64,000 bases of DNA from contig JAJDUU010000044.1 of NCBI GenBank assembly GCA_022826485.1, positions 1 to 64,000 of the forward strand, given 5' to 3'. Positions 1 through 8,291 of this stretch are shown piece after piece. This DNA is from Chloroflexota bacterium. GTDB lineage: Bacteria > Chloroflexota > UBA11872. Positions within the stretch are counted from its first letter, which is position 1. The number at the start of each line of letters is the position of its first letter. A program made the position numbers and the translations under genes. The notes under the pieces were generated by a model. The model was not told where the DNA came from. It saw only the letters and a list, made by a program, of their open reading frames with translations, and made no database searches.

Positions 1-387
1 CCTCTCCCTCTGTTCGGGCGTCCGATTCCCTCTCCCTCTGGGAGAGGGCAGGGTGAGGGCTCCGGGCGCACGCCGCCGGCTGACTCTGTGCGGGGCGAGA
101 CGCACCCCTTCATCGCTGCGTCTCCGCCAGCAGCGAACGCAGCAGCGTGCGCTTCGCCTCCACAAACGGCGGCGCGGCGGTCCTTCAGCGTCGAGTCTTC
201 CCGTGATCGTCGATCCGATCCCCCTGCCTCCGGGAGGGCAATCCGGTTCCCTCCCCCTCCGGGAGGGCACTCCGGTCTCCTCTCCCTCTGTTCGGGCGTC
301 CGATTCCCTCTCCCTCTGGGAGAGGGCAGGGTGAGGGCTCCGGGCGCACGCCGCCGGCTGACTGTGTGCGGGGCGAAATGCGCCCGA
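1..387. repeat. Intergenic repeats with a duplicated gene tail
   Basis: Positions 1-180 and 279-458 are two copies of one segment, offset by 278 bases. The first copy starts at or before the window edge. Both carry a GC-rich hairpin of the form ccctctgggagaggg followed by the last codons of the ABC ATPase gene. The second copy is the true 3' end of that gene. Between the copies (181-278) are two short units of the type cctccgggagggca. I see no complete gene here. Confidence 0.75.
110..181 (-). pseudogene. Duplicated C-terminal fragment of the ThiZ-like ATPase
   Basis: Read on the minus strand this stretch encodes [20 protein letters not shown] and a stop (TGA at 110-112), the same last 20 residues as the ATPase gene ending at 388, whose stop is TAG. 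The final 60 bases differ at only two positions between the copies. Similarity ends near 181, so only the tail was copied. It has no start codon or upstream domain and should be non-functional. Confidence 0.65.
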
Positions 388-1176
388 CTACCGCTGTGTC
401 TCCGCCAGCAGCGAACGCAGCAGCGTGCGCTTCGCCTCCACGAACGGCGGCGCGGTGGTCATCTCGCGCTCCCGCGGCCGCGGCAGGTCGATCCTGAGCT
501 CCAGCTTCATCGTTCCCGGCCGGCGCGTCATAACGTACACGCGGTCGGACAGGAAGATCGCCTCCTCGATGTCATGGGTGACGAACAGGACCGTCTTGGC
601 CAGCTCGGTCCAGATGCTCAGCAGCCACTCCTGCATCTCGCCGCGCGTCAGGGCGTCCAGCGCGCCGAACGGCTCGTCGAGCAGCAGCGTGTCGCGATCC
701 AGCAGGATCGTGCGCAGGATGGCCGCGCGCTGCCGCATGCCGCCGGAGAGCATGTGCGGGTAGGCGTCGGCAAAGCCCTCCAGCCCGAATCGATCCAGCT
801 GCGCCAACGCCCGCGCCTCGCGGTCCGTTTCGCCGCGCAGCTCTGGGCCCAACACCGCGTTTTGCAACGTCGTGCGCCAGGGCAGCAGCAGGTCGCGCTG
901 GGGCATGTGCGCCACCAGGCCCGTGCGGCCGATCGCCGAACGACCGTCGACGGCAATCTCGCCGGCGCTCGGGCGATCGATCCCCGCGACTAGATTGAGC
1001 ATGGTGCTCTTGCCGCAGCCGCTCGGTCCGATCACCGACACGAACTCGCTCCGCGCCACGGTCAGGTTGACGTCATGCAACGCGTCCACGCGCAGGCCAC
1101 GCTCGACATAGGTGGCCCGAACGCCGCGCAGCGCCACGGCCGGGATCGCCGCGGCGCTGCCAGCCGGCGGGCTCAC
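388..1176 (-). CDS. thiZ: ABC transporter ATP-binding protein, thiamine-precursor type (ThiZ-like)
   Basis: Cytoplasmic ATPase of a NitT/TauT-class importer. Visible motifs are the Walker [10 protein letters not shown], the signature LSGGMRQR, the Walker [12 protein letters not shown] and a downstream switch histidine in VTHDIEEA. I chose the GTG at 1176, preceded by a G-run (GGGGGG) at Shine-Dalgarno distance. A TTG at 1203 would add nine residues. It is the last gene of a set with a permease and an NMT1/THI5-like binding protein under a TPP riboswitch, so the likely cargo is a pyrimidine precursor of thiamine. The family alone cannot separate this from taurine or nitrate import; the assignment is contextual. 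A 287-base gap with two long palindromic repeats separates it from the binding-protein gene. Confidence 0.8.
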   Translation of the reverse strand: MSPPAGSAAAIPAVALRGVRATYVERGLRVDALHDVNLTVARSEFVSVIGPSGCGKSTMLNLVAGIDRPSAGEIAVDGRSAIGRTGLVAHMPQRDLLLPWRTTLQNAVLGPELRGETDREARALAQLDRFGLEGFADAYPHMLSGGMRQRAAILRTILLDRDTLLLDEPFGALDALTRGEMQEWLLSIWTELAKTVLFVTHDIEEAIFLSDRVYVMTRRPGTMKLELRIDLPRPREREMTTAPPFVEAKRTLLRSLLAETQR

Positions 1177-1228
1177 GTCACCCCCCGACTGGCACCGCGC
1201 CAACCTTCGTCATTCTCGCCGCGCACTC

Positions 1229-1279
1229 CGTCATTCCCGCGAAGAGCCTGCCCCGTACTCGATACGGGGCGGGAATCCA
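1229..1279. repeat. Long-form nested palindromic repeat (copy 1)
   Basis: Outer arms attcccgc (1233-1240) and gcgggaat (1269-1276), with an inner perfect palindrome ccccgta/tacgggg at 1251-1269 in the loop. Related copies are at 1331-1382 and 13768-13819. Confidence 0.75.
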
Positions 1280-1330
1280 CCGCGCCGTCATCGCCATGCC
1301 TGCGGGCAAGCACCTTCGCGCCGCCGGCTC

Positions 1331-1382
1331 CGTCATTCCGGCGAAAAGCCTGCCCCGTACTCGATACGGGGCCGGAATCCAG
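1331..1382. repeat. Long-form nested palindromic repeat (copy 2)
   Basis: Outer arms attccggc and gccggaat with the inner palindrome ccccgta/tacgggg at 1353-1371. Same architecture as the copies at 1229 and 13768. Confidence 0.75.
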
Positions 1383-1463
1383 CCCCCACCCAAGCGGGAT
1401 TCTCATCGCGACCGTCCCGGCCGTTCATTGCCCCCCGGGAACGGCAATCGTCGCCCCGCGGCC

Positions 1464-2456
1464 TCAGGCGTTCTCGATAAACGAGTTATCGAAGGCGTTG
1501 GCGGGGTTGATCGTGTTCGCGAGCAGGTCGTAGCTCACCAGCCAGTTGGCATAGCCCTGCCAGGTGTCGCGCGTCTGCCAGCCCCACTTATCGGCGTCTT
1601 CCGCGTAGCGCGGGCTGAGCCAATCCTGGCTGGCGCGCACCAGGTCGGCGTCGATGCCGTCCACGGCCTTGATCAGCGTGTCCGCGCCGCGCGACGGCTC
1701 GTCGATGGCCAGCTCGTAGCCGCGGGCCGTGGCGCGCACGAAGCGCTGCACCACGTCCGGATTCTCGGCGATCATCGTCTCACTGGTCGCGAGCACCGGC
1801 GTGTAGTAGTCCGGGATGCAGTCGAGGTCGGTCAGGCGGATGTAGTCGAGCTCGAATCCCTGCAGCTGGGCGCGAATGCCGTCCCAGGCCTCGAAGATCC
1901 ACACGAAATCCACGTCGCCGCGCTCCCAGGCGACGAAATAGTCGATCGCGCCGATGTCCACGAACTCAATCTCGTTGAAGTCGCCGCCGTCGCACTGCAT
2001 CAGCGCCGTCAGCACCTGCCGCTCGGGACCCCAGCCAAAGGCGCCGTACTTCTTGCCCGCAAAGTCGCGTGGGCGGCGGATCCTGCGGTCCGCCGGCGAG
2101 GCGAAGCCCGAGGTGTTGTGCTGGATGATGGCCGCCACCGACACCAGCGGCACGTCCTCCGAGCGGGCTAGCGTCACTTCCTCCTGGAAGCTGATGCCAA
2201 ACTCGGCGGCCCCGGCCGCCACGGCCTGCGCCACACCCGACACGCCGGGCTCGACGATCGAGACTTCCAGGTTCTCGTCGTCATAGAAGCCGAAGTCACG
2301 GGCGACGTAGATCCCCGTGTGATTCGTGTTGGGGACCCAGTCCAGCATCAGCGTGACGGATGCCGGTTCCTTGGCCTCTTCGCCGCAGGCGGCCACCAGC
2401 GGCACGGCGGCGGCTCCGAGCATCAGACCCAATGTCCGGCGTCGCGAAATCATCAT
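1464..2456 (-). CDS. thiY: NMT1/THI5-like substrate-binding lipoprotein (ThiY-like)
   Basis: Extracytoplasmic binding lipoprotein of the importer. The N-terminus has arginines, a hydrophobic stretch and a lipobox VAAC followed by Gly. The mature start, with MLDWVPNTNHTGIYVA, is the hallmark of the ThiY/THI5 family, which binds thiamine pyrimidine precursors such as formylaminopyrimidine. The ATG at 2456 overlaps the permease stop as ATGA, with AAGGAGGA nine bases upstream. An ATG three bases later is also possible. A start at 2486 would spoil the signal peptide. The protein is about 330 residues, normal for the family. Ligand identity is inferred from this motif plus the riboswitch. Confidence 0.85.
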   Translation of the reverse strand: MMISRRRTLGLMLGAAAVPLVAACGEEAKEPASVTLMLDWVPNTNHTGIYVARDFGFYDDENLEVSIVEPGVSGVAQAVAAGAAEFGISFQEEVTLARSEDVPLVSVAAIIQHNTSGFASPADRRIRRPRDFAGKKYGAFGWGPERQVLTALMQCDGGDFNEIEFVDIGAIDYFVAWERGDVDFVWIFEAWDGIRAQLQGFELDYIRLTDLDCIPDYYTPVLATSETMIAENPDVVQRFVRATARGYELAIDEPSRGADTLIKAVDGIDADLVRASQDWLSPRYAEDADKWGWQTRDTWQGYANWLVSYDLLANTINPANAFDNSFIENA

Positions 2457-3232
2457 CGTGCAGTCTCCTCCTTGGCCGCCGTCCACGGTGCGACGGTGCG
2501 GCCCACAAGCTCAACGCAGCCGAACAGCGCGATGCTCAGCAACGCGATGACGGCAATCACGGCAAATACCTGGTCGGTCTGAAACGAGTTCGACGCCCGC
2601 AGCAGATAGAGTCCCAGCCCCTGGCTGGCCCCGGTCCACTCCGCGATGACGGCGCCGATGACGCTGTAGGTGGCGGCGATCTTCATGCCCGAGATCACCG
2701 ACGGCACCGCCGCCGGCAGGCGCACTTTGAAGAAGAGTTGGCGGTCGCTGGCCCCCATGCCGCGAACCAGGTCGAGCATCTCCTTGTCCGCGGCCCGCAG
2801 CCCGCCGACCGTCGCCACCACGACCGGGAAGAAGCACACCAGCGCCACGACCAGCACCTTCGGCAGCAGTCCGAATCCGAACCAGATGGCCAGCAGCGGG
2901 GCCAGCGCAAACGTCGGGACGGTCTGCGAAGTCACCAGCAGCGGGTAAATCGCGCGGCGCGCCAGTCCCCAACGGTCGATCGCGGCGGCCAGCAGGACGG
3001 CCGACACCAGGGCCAGGGCATAGCCCGCGGCGGCGGCGGTCACGGTTGCGACCACGTGCGGACCGAGCAACGGCGCGGCCTCGCCGAACGACACGCCAAT
3101 GTCCGAGGGCGCCGGCAGCAACCAATCCGGCATCTCCACCACCCGCGACACCACCTCCCACAGCGCCAGCAGTCCGGCGATCAGGAGGATGGCCGGTCCA
3201 AAGTCGCGCAGGCTGTGGTGGAGCTTTCTCAT
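2453..3232 (-). CDS. thiX: ABC transporter permease (ThiX-like)
   Basis: A 259-residue inner-membrane permease of the SsuC/TauC/ThiX type, with about six hydrophobic segments. The cytoplasmic EAA-like loop is visible around GMGASDRQLFFKVRLPAAVP, where the ATPase docks. Its stop overlaps the start of the binding-protein gene by four bases, implying translational coupling. Upstream lies a 412-base stretch of repeats and then the thiamine-binding protein gene, so it is probably in the riboswitch-controlled transcript, but an internal promoter cannot be excluded. Confidence 0.82.
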   Translation of the reverse strand: MRKLHHSLRDFGPAILLIAGLLALWEVVSRVVEMPDWLLPAPSDIGVSFGEAAPLLGPHVVATVTAAAAGYALALVSAVLLAAAIDRWGLARRAIYPLLVTSQTVPTFALAPLLAIWFGFGLLPKVLVVALVCFFPVVVATVGGLRAADKEMLDLVRGMGASDRQLFFKVRLPAAVPSVISGMKIAATYSVIGAVIAEWTGASQGLGLYLLRASNSFQTDQVFAVIAVIALLSIALFGCVELVGRTVAPWTAAKEETAR

Positions 3233-3644
3233 GCGACCGCCGCGGAACCGTGGTGCCCGCGCAAAACGACCTCTGCAAGATCGTCATTCCTGCGAACGAA
3301 TTCGCTCCCGACTCCGTCATTCCGGCGAAGGCCGGAATCCAGAACTCGTGAGCCAATCCTTGGCGCACGCCTCCCGCCGCGACTCCGCCCGGCAAGCCGA
3401 GGCCGCAACCGCTGCAGTTCTCTTCCCGCGGTTGAGATTCCTCGCTGCGCTCGGAATGACAGGGGTTGCGCTTGAAATGGCAGGGTGGTGGCGGCTCGAA
3501 TAGAAATGGTCGTCGGGGCGGTTCGCGAACCGCCTTTGCCTGATCGTCTCGCGTCCGGCCCCCTCTCCCTTGATGGGAGAGGGTTGGGGCGAGGGTGATT
3601 CGGGGCTGGGGAGTGGGGGAACGCCCCCTCATGCAAACGTCTCT
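3233..3644. repeat. 412-base gap filled with palindromic repeats
   Basis: No gene seen. It contains a palindromic repeat at 3315-3342 (arms attccggc/gccggaat), a related gattcctcgctgcgctc-type unit near 3430-3465, an 18-base perfect palindrome ggcggttcgcgaaccgcc at 3517-3534, and a ccctctccc/gggagaggg hairpin near 3560-3592. The same families recur elsewhere in the window, so this looks like an accumulation site for dispersed repeats. Confidence 0.7.
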
Positions 3645-3950
3645 TCACCCGCCCGCCCCCTCGCGAAACGGCGCCGTCTTCTCGTGCATGGACGCGATGC
3701 CCGCCGGGCTTTCGATCATGCGCACATTGGTCTGCACGGGACCGCCGGACAGCTCCACCGCGGCGCTGTGCGCCCGCGCGGCGATATCCAGCAGCTCGTG
3801 CAGCGAGTCGCCCTCGATGGTGGTCTCCATGGGACCGACCTCGTGCGAGACGCCGCTGTCCTGAATCACCGCAATCGCCGCGTCAACCGCCGCCAGCGCG
3901 TCGGGCGCGTTCAGCGGCAGCACTTGGAGAGCCAGCGTTGCCTGGGGCAT
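3645..3950 (-). CDS. Thiamine-binding protein, MTH1187/YkoF family
   Basis: A 101-residue protein resembling the small thiamine-binding (DUF77/MTH1187) family, which folds as a ferredoxin-like dimer and binds thiamine or its pyrimidine. It shows the family's alternating pattern from LALQVLPL through GPMETTIEG to HSAAVELSGGPVQTNVRM. The start is the ATG at 3950. A longer frame to 4052 would run through the riboswitch and terminator and is not credible. It is the first gene after the TPP riboswitch, about 19 bases from the terminator U-run, and leads the thiXYZ-like genes. No signal peptide is seen, so it probably acts in the cytoplasm as a thiamine buffer or sensor. Confidence 0.8.
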   Translation of the reverse strand: MPQATLALQVLPLNAPDALAAVDAAIAVIQDSGVSHEVGPMETTIEGDSLHELLDIAARAHSAAVELSGGPVQTNVRMIESPAGIASMHEKTAPFREGAGG

Positions 3951-3966
3951 TCGTCCACCGCCATCA

Positions 3967-4000
3967 ATAAAAAGACCGCAGCTTCCAGTGGAACCTGCGG
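3967..4000 (-). terminator. Intrinsic terminator of the TPP riboswitch
   Basis: On the minus strand, a hairpin with 6-bp CCGCAG/CTGCGG arms and an inner TTCC/GGAA stem (3976-4000) is followed by TCTTTTTATT. It lies between the aptamer and the first gene, so it is the expression platform. Its 5' arm contains CAGGTTCCA, the exact complement of TGGAACCTG inside the aptamer (4043-4051). Confidence 0.82.
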
Positions 4001-4018
4001 CAGCCAACGCGGTGAACG

Positions 4019-4106
<88 letters not shown>

Positions 4107-4328
4107 CGATCAATCAGGTCACCCCAAGGATACGACACCGCGGGCCGCGGGTCATGGTGGGATCCGTCTTCATGGATGGGAGCGGCGTCCAGCCGTGCCG
4201 CCTACGCCACGTCCCGTAGGGGCGAGTCTCAGACCCGCCCGCGCCACCATCCGGTCCGGCTCCCTCTCCCACAGGGAGAGGGTCGGGGTGAGGGGATCCC
4301 TGCAACCCCGCTGTGCGGTCGCCTTGCG
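4107..4328. other. Intergenic region with repeats
   Basis: This separates the riboswitch operon from the end of the SMP-30 gene. It contains a gagtctcagacccgc-type unit near 4222-4240 that recurs near 23135-23155, and a ccctctccc/gggagaggg hairpin near 4262-4282. The promoter of the riboswitch transcript should lie just above 4107 on the minus strand, but I could not identify convincing -35/-10 boxes. Confidence 0.5.
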
Positions 4329-5198
4329 CTACACCTCGATCGGCGGCGGGTAGGCCAGCGGGATCCCCGGCACCGACATGCGCAGGCGGTTGAGGTGCCA
4401 GCGGCCGAGGTTGGCGGTGAAGAGGTCGGTGAGGTCGGGGCCGCCGAAGACGATGTTGGTGGGTGAGGAGAGCTGCGTGTGGTTGGGGTCGTCCACGAGG
4501 ACCTGGATGCGTCCCGTGGGCTCGAGGCGATAGATGCGGCTGGGGGTGTAGAGCGTGATGTACAGCGTGCCCTCGACGTCGAACTGCACGCCGTCGGGCA
4601 CGTCGCCGGGGAGGGTGGCCACGACCTGGCGCTCGCCCAGGGTGCCGTCGTCGAGCACGCGCAGGCGGCTGACGCCGGGCATCTGCGACTCGACCACGTA
4701 GAGCCACTCACCCGCGGCGTCGAAACACATGCCGTTGGCGAAAAAGCGCGTCGCCTCGCTCACCAAATCCGTCGAGCCGTCGGGCCGCACGCGGTAGACC
4801 CGGCCGGTGTCGTGGTCCCATTCGCCCGAGTCGGAGACATAAAGGTCGCCGGAGGGATGAAAGCAGGGATAGTTCGGCGTATCCATGGGCCGGTCGGCGG
4901 TGCCGCGGGTGATCTCGTCCAGGCTGCCGTCGGGAGCGGCGCGCACGACCGTGCCGCTGTACGCGGCGCAGACGTAGACGTTTGCGTCGACGTCGCAGGC
5001 CACGCCGCCCAGGAAGCCCTCGTGCTGCGCGATCTGCGTGATGGCCCCGCTGTCCGGGTTCACGCGATAGATCTGCCCCGCCTCGCCGCCGGCGTAGAGC
5101 TGCCCGTCGGGGCCCCAGGTCACACCTTCGGGGTGATCCAAGCCGTCGTTGAAGTCGCCCGCGACCGTCTCGACCTCGGACACATCGCGTAGTGCCAT
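4329..5198 (-). CDS. SMP-30/gluconolactonase/LRE family protein
   Basis: A 289-residue six-bladed beta-propeller of the SMP-30/gluconolaconase family, metal-dependent lactone hydrolases acting on sugar lactones and related compounds. Blade motifs recur as HPEGVTWGPDGQLYAGG, GGVACDVDANVYVC, HPSGDLYVSDSG, ANGMCFDAAGEWLYVVES and DGVQFDVEGTLYIT. The conserved N/D metal-ligand positions (PEGV, FANGM, PDGVQFD) are present. No signal peptide, so cytoplasmic. It is transcribed away from moaA with a short shared upstream region. The substrate is not identifiable from sequence. Confidence 0.8.
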   Translation of the reverse strand: MALRDVSEVETVAGDFNDGLDHPEGVTWGPDGQLYAGGEAGQIYRVNPDSGAITQIAQHEGFLGGVACDVDANVYVCAAYSGTVVRAAPDGSLDEITRGTADRPMDTPNYPCFHPSGDLYVSDSGEWDHDTGRVYRVRPDGSTDLVSEATRFFANGMCFDAAGEWLYVVESQMPGVSRLRVLDDGTLGERQVVATLPGDVPDGVQFDVEGTLYITLYTPSRIYRLEPTGRIQVLVDDPNHTQLSSPTNIVFGGPDLTDLFTANLGRWHLNRLRMSVPGIPLAYPPPIEV

Positions 5199-5305
5199 GG
5201 TGCGCGCCCTCGATGAGTGTCTGGTCGCTCACGGTACATGACGCGGTTTGCGGCCGCCCACTGCGTAAACTCAGGGTGAAGACGCATCGGAGACGCACGC
5301 CGCCA

Positions 5306-6346
5306 GTGCCTGCCGCCATCGCCACCGACCCCGTCGACACGCTTGGCCGCCACATGCGCGACCTGCGCATTTCGGTGACGGACCGGTGCAATTTCCGCTG
5401 TCCCTATTGCATGCCGGCCGAGGTCTACGGCGAGCACTACACGTTCTTGCCGAAGACCCAGATCCTCACCTTCGAGGAGATCGCACGGCTGGCCGGCATC
5501 TTCGTCGAGCTTGGCGTGCGGAAGCTGAGGCTGACCGGCGGCGAGCCTCTGCTGCGGGCGGACCTGCCCAGCCTGGTCTCGATGCTGGCGGCGTTGCCGG
5601 TCGAGGACCTGGCGCTGACGACCAACGCCCATTTGCTCGCGCGGCACGCCGAGTCCCTGGCCCAGGCCGGGCTGCAGCGCGTGACGGTGAGTCTGGACAG
5701 CCTGGACGACGAGGTGTTTCGCGCCATGAACGGGCGGGGCTACGGCGTCGACGCGACGCTGGAGGGCATTGCCGCCGCCGAGCGCGTGGGCCTGTCGCCC
5801 ATCAAGCTGAACTGCGTGGTGGTGCGGGGCGTCAACGACCACACCATCGTCGACCTGGCGCGCCACTTTCACGGCACCGGGCACACCATGCGGTTCATCG
5901 AATACATGGACGTGGGCAACCTCAACCAGTGGAAGATGGACGAGGTCGTCACCGCCGACGAGATCGTGGAGCGCATTGGGACCGAGTTCCCACTCGAGCC
6001 GCTGCCGCCCAACTATCCCGGCGAGGTGGCGAATCGCTTTCGCTATCGCGACGGCGGCGGTGAGATCGGCGTCGTCGCGTCGGTGAGCCAGCCGTTCTGC
6101 GGCGCCTGCACGCGCGCGCGGCTCTCAACCGACGGCCACCTGCTGACCTGCCTGTTTGCGTTCGGCGGCACCGACCTGCGGACGCCCATGCGCGAGGGCG
6201 CCACGGACGCCGAGCTGCGCGAGCTGATCGCCGGCGTGTGGCAGGTCCGAGGCGACCGCTACTCCGAGGCGCGCGCGGGCCTCATCGCTGAAGACGGCCA
6301 CGGGCCGGAGGTCCAGAAGGTCGAGATGTTCCAGATCGGCGGCTAG
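5306..6346 (+). CDS. moaA: GTP 3',8-cyclase MoaA (molybdenum cofactor biosynthesis)
   Basis: Radical SAM enzyme for the first step of molybdopterin synthesis, converting GTP to 3',8-cyclo-GTP with MoaC. The N-terminal CNFRCPYC gives the SAM-binding 4Fe-4S cluster. The C-terminal CGACTRARLSTDG and a later LLTC supply the second cluster that binds GTP. LTGGEPLLR and the C-terminal GG are also typical. I chose the GTG at 5306 because it leaves a family-like short N-terminus before DTLGR. A GTG at 5276 is possible, and a start at 5192 would overlap the divergent gene. The cofactor is needed by the SUOX-like and xanthine-dehydrogenase-like enzymes in this window. Confidence 0.9.
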   Translation: MPAAIATDPVDTLGRHMRDLRISVTDRCNFRCPYCMPAEVYGEHYTFLPKTQILTFEEIARLAGIFVELGVRKLRLTGGEPLLRADLPSLVSMLAALPVEDLALTTNAHLLARHAESLAQAGLQRVTVSLDSLDDEVFRAMNGRGYGVDATLEGIAAAERVGLSPIKLNCVVVRGVNDHTIVDLARHFHGTGHTMRFIEYMDVGNLNQWKMDEVVTADEIVERIGTEFPLEPLPPNYPGEVANRFRYRDGGGEIGVVASVSQPFCGACTRARLSTDGHLLTCLFAFGGTDLRTPMREGATDAELRELIAGVWQVRGDRYSEARAGLIAEDGHGPEVQKVEMFQIGG

Positions 6347-6386
6347 CGCCGGTGCGCGTCCAACAGATTCGGAACATGCCCAGCTG

Positions 6387-7178
6387 ATGGCGGATCCCGG
6401 TCTCCTGGGCTTCGCCGCCGCGGCCATCGGCGTTTTCATGACGCTGGTGTGGCTGCTGAGCCTGCGGCTGCGCGACGCGTCGATCGTGGACGTGTTCTGG
6501 GGGCTGGGTTTCATCGTGGTCGGGGCGCTTACCGCGTGGCTCGGCGCGGGCGATGCCGGACGCGTCGCGCTGCTGCTGGTGTTGGTGGCAGTCTGGGGAC
6601 TGCGTCTGGCAGGGCACATCGGGTGGCGTAACCACGGCAAGCCCGAGGACCCGCGCTATCAGAAGTTCCGCGCCAACGCCGGGAGCGCCTTCTGGTGGCG
6701 CAGCTATTTCACCGTCTTTCTGCTCCAGGGCGTCGTGATGTGGGTGGTCGCGCTGCCGCTGCTGGCGGCTCTGGGCGAGCCGCAGCCGTCCCTGCCGACC
6801 GCGTGGGACGTGGCTGCCATCGTGCTCTGGGCCATCGGCTTGGCCTTCGAGGCGGGCGGCGACCTGCAACTGGCGCGATTCAAGGCCAACCCGGCCAATC
6901 GAGGGCGCGTGCTGTCAACCGGATTCTGGGGGCTGACGCGACACCCGAACTACTTCGGCGACGCCGTGGTGTGGTGGGGCTTCGGCTGCCTGGGACTCGC
7001 CGTCGGCGCGTGGTGGACGCTGATCGGCCCCGTCGTCATGACGGTGCTGCTGATGCGGGTGTCGGGCGTGACGCTGCTCGAGCGCAGCATGATCGAGAGC
7101 AAGCCGGGATATCGCGAGTACGTGGAGTCCACGCCGGCGTTCTTCCCGCGCCTCCCATTCCTGGGACCACGTGGATAG
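6387..7178 (+). CDS. DUF1295 domain membrane protein (steroid 5-alpha-reductase-like)
   Basis: A 263-residue membrane protein with about six or seven hydrophobic segments. The C-terminal LTRHPNYFGDAVVWWG is the signature of the DUF1295/steroid 5-alpha-reductase C-terminal fold, related to NADPH-dependent ene reductases and isoprenylcysteine methyltransferases. FWGLGFI and HIGWRNHGKPEDPRY are further family features. It starts the four-gene coupled cassette; the next gene's GTG lies eight bases inside its end. In that setting it may reduce a double bond in a lipid chain, which is inference. Confidence 0.78.
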   Translation: MADPGLLGFAAAAIGVFMTLVWLLSLRLRDASIVDVFWGLGFIVVGALTAWLGAGDAGRVALLLVLVAVWGLRLAGHIGWRNHGKPEDPRYQKFRANAGSAFWWRSYFTVFLLQGVVMWVVALPLLAALGEPQPSLPTAWDVAAIVLWAIGLAFEAGGDLQLARFKANPANRGRVLSTGFWGLTRHPNYFGDAVVWWGFGCLGLAVGAWWTLIGPVVMTVLLMRVSGVTLLERSMIESKPGYREYVESTPAFFPRLPFLGPRG

Positions 7179-8220
7179 CCAATCGGCCTGGTTCGAGCGG
7201 CTGGCGGCGCGGGGTGTGGCGCCCGACGGCGTGCTGCGCCTCGGCGTGCGGTTGGCTCTGCGGCGACGGCTGCGAGCGCTGCAACAGGGCGATCCTCAGG
7301 AGCGCTTTCGCACTCTGCGCGGTGGACCAACGGCGGTTGCCACGGACGCCGCAAACCGGCAGCACTACGAGGTGCCGACCGAATTCTTTCGCATGATCCT
7401 CGGTCCGAGGCTCAAGTACAGCAGCGCCCTCTGGCCGTCGGGCGTCGCGACGCTGGCGGAGGCCGAGGACGCCATGCTGGAGCTGTATGCCCAGCGCGCG
7501 GGTCTCGCGGACGGCCAGCGCGTGCTCGATCTGGGGAGCGGCTGGGGCTCCTTTGCCCTGTGGGCCGCGGCGCGGTATCCGGCGTCGACGATCACCGCCG
7601 TGACCAACTCACGCACCCAGCGCGACCATATCGTCGGCGAGGCCGAGGCGCGCGGCTTGGCAAACCTTGCCGTGGTGCACGCCAATGCCGCCACGGATGA
7701 GATTTCCGGTCGGTTCGACCGGATCGTGAGCATCGAAATGCTGGAGCACGTGCGAGATCACGGCGCGCTGCTGGCCCGCCTGGCCGATCGGCTCGATGCG
7801 GACGGGCTGCTATTCGTGCATGTCTTCAGCCACGTGCGTCACGCCTACGCCTTCGAGCCCGAGGACGGCTGGATGGCGCGGTGGTTCTTCAGCGGCGGCG
7901 CCATGCCGAGTCTGGACCTCTTCGAGGAATGCGCTCCCGCCGTGCGCACCGTCGACCGCTGGATCGTGAACGGCCGCCACTACGCGCGCACGCTGCGCGC
8001 GTGGCTGCGAAACTTCGACAAGCGCCGCCCGCAGATCGTTGAGCTCTTTCGGGATGTCTACGGCGACGACCTGGCGGATCTCTGGCTGATGCGGTGGCGG
8101 CTCTTCTTCATCGCTTGTGAGGAGCTGTTCGCCTACCGCGGCGGACGCGAGTGGGTGGTGGCGCATCATCTGTTTGCCCCCGCGAAGGTTGCCCAAGCCC
8201 AGGCGCGGCGGCACGCCTAG
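7171..8220 (+). CDS. Cyclopropane-fatty-acyl-phospholipid synthase-like methyltransferase
   Basis: A 349-residue SAM-dependent methyltransferase of the Cfa class, which methylates or cyclopropanates double bonds of membrane lipid acyl chains. The SAM site is VLDLGSGWGSFALWAA, followed by ITAVTNSRTQRDHI and the EMLEHVRDHG motif. The start is the GTG at 7171 overlapping the DUF1295 gene. The neighbours are an FAD amine oxidase-like protein and DUF1365, a recurring partnership in bacterial unsaturated-lipid modification loci. The product could be a cyclopropane, methyl-branched or furan fatty acid; sequence alone does not decide. Confidence 0.82.
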   Translation: MDSQSAWFERLAARGVAPDGVLRLGVRLALRRRLRALQQGDPQERFRTLRGGPTAVATDAANRQHYEVPTEFFRMILGPRLKYSSALWPSGVATLAEAEDAMLELYAQRAGLADGQRVLDLGSGWGSFALWAAARYPASTITAVTNSRTQRDHIVGEAEARGLANLAVVHANAATDEISGRFDRIVSIEMLEHVRDHGALLARLADRLDADGLLFVHVFSHVRHAYAFEPEDGWMARWFFSGGAMPSLDLFEECAPAVRTVDRWIVNGRHYARTLRAWLRNFDKRRPQIVELFRDVYGDDLADLWLMRWRLFFIACEELFAYRGGREWVVAHHLFAPAKVAQAQARRHA

Positions 8221-8291
8221 TCCCTTGCACCAAACGCGACCGACCGAGCGCGGCCGGTGAGCCGTGGGGCAGACATGAGACATCGCAAACC

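Larger units (their letters stand above)
1177..1463. repeat. Intergenic gap with two long-form palindromic repeats
   Basis: The gap between the binding protein and ATPase genes holds two imperfect palindromes at 1229-1279 and 1331-1382. Each has outer arms of the type attccggc/gccggaat and a nested inner palindrome of the type ccccgta/tacgggg (1251-1269 and 1353-1371). The same long form recurs at 13768-13819. In the RNA these would form long hairpins inside the presumed operon. Confidence 0.75.

Noticed and set aside
1173-1406. Short peptides of the GNDG type from the palindromic repeats
   Set aside because: They are translations of repeat units; the same peptide recurs wherever the repeat does.
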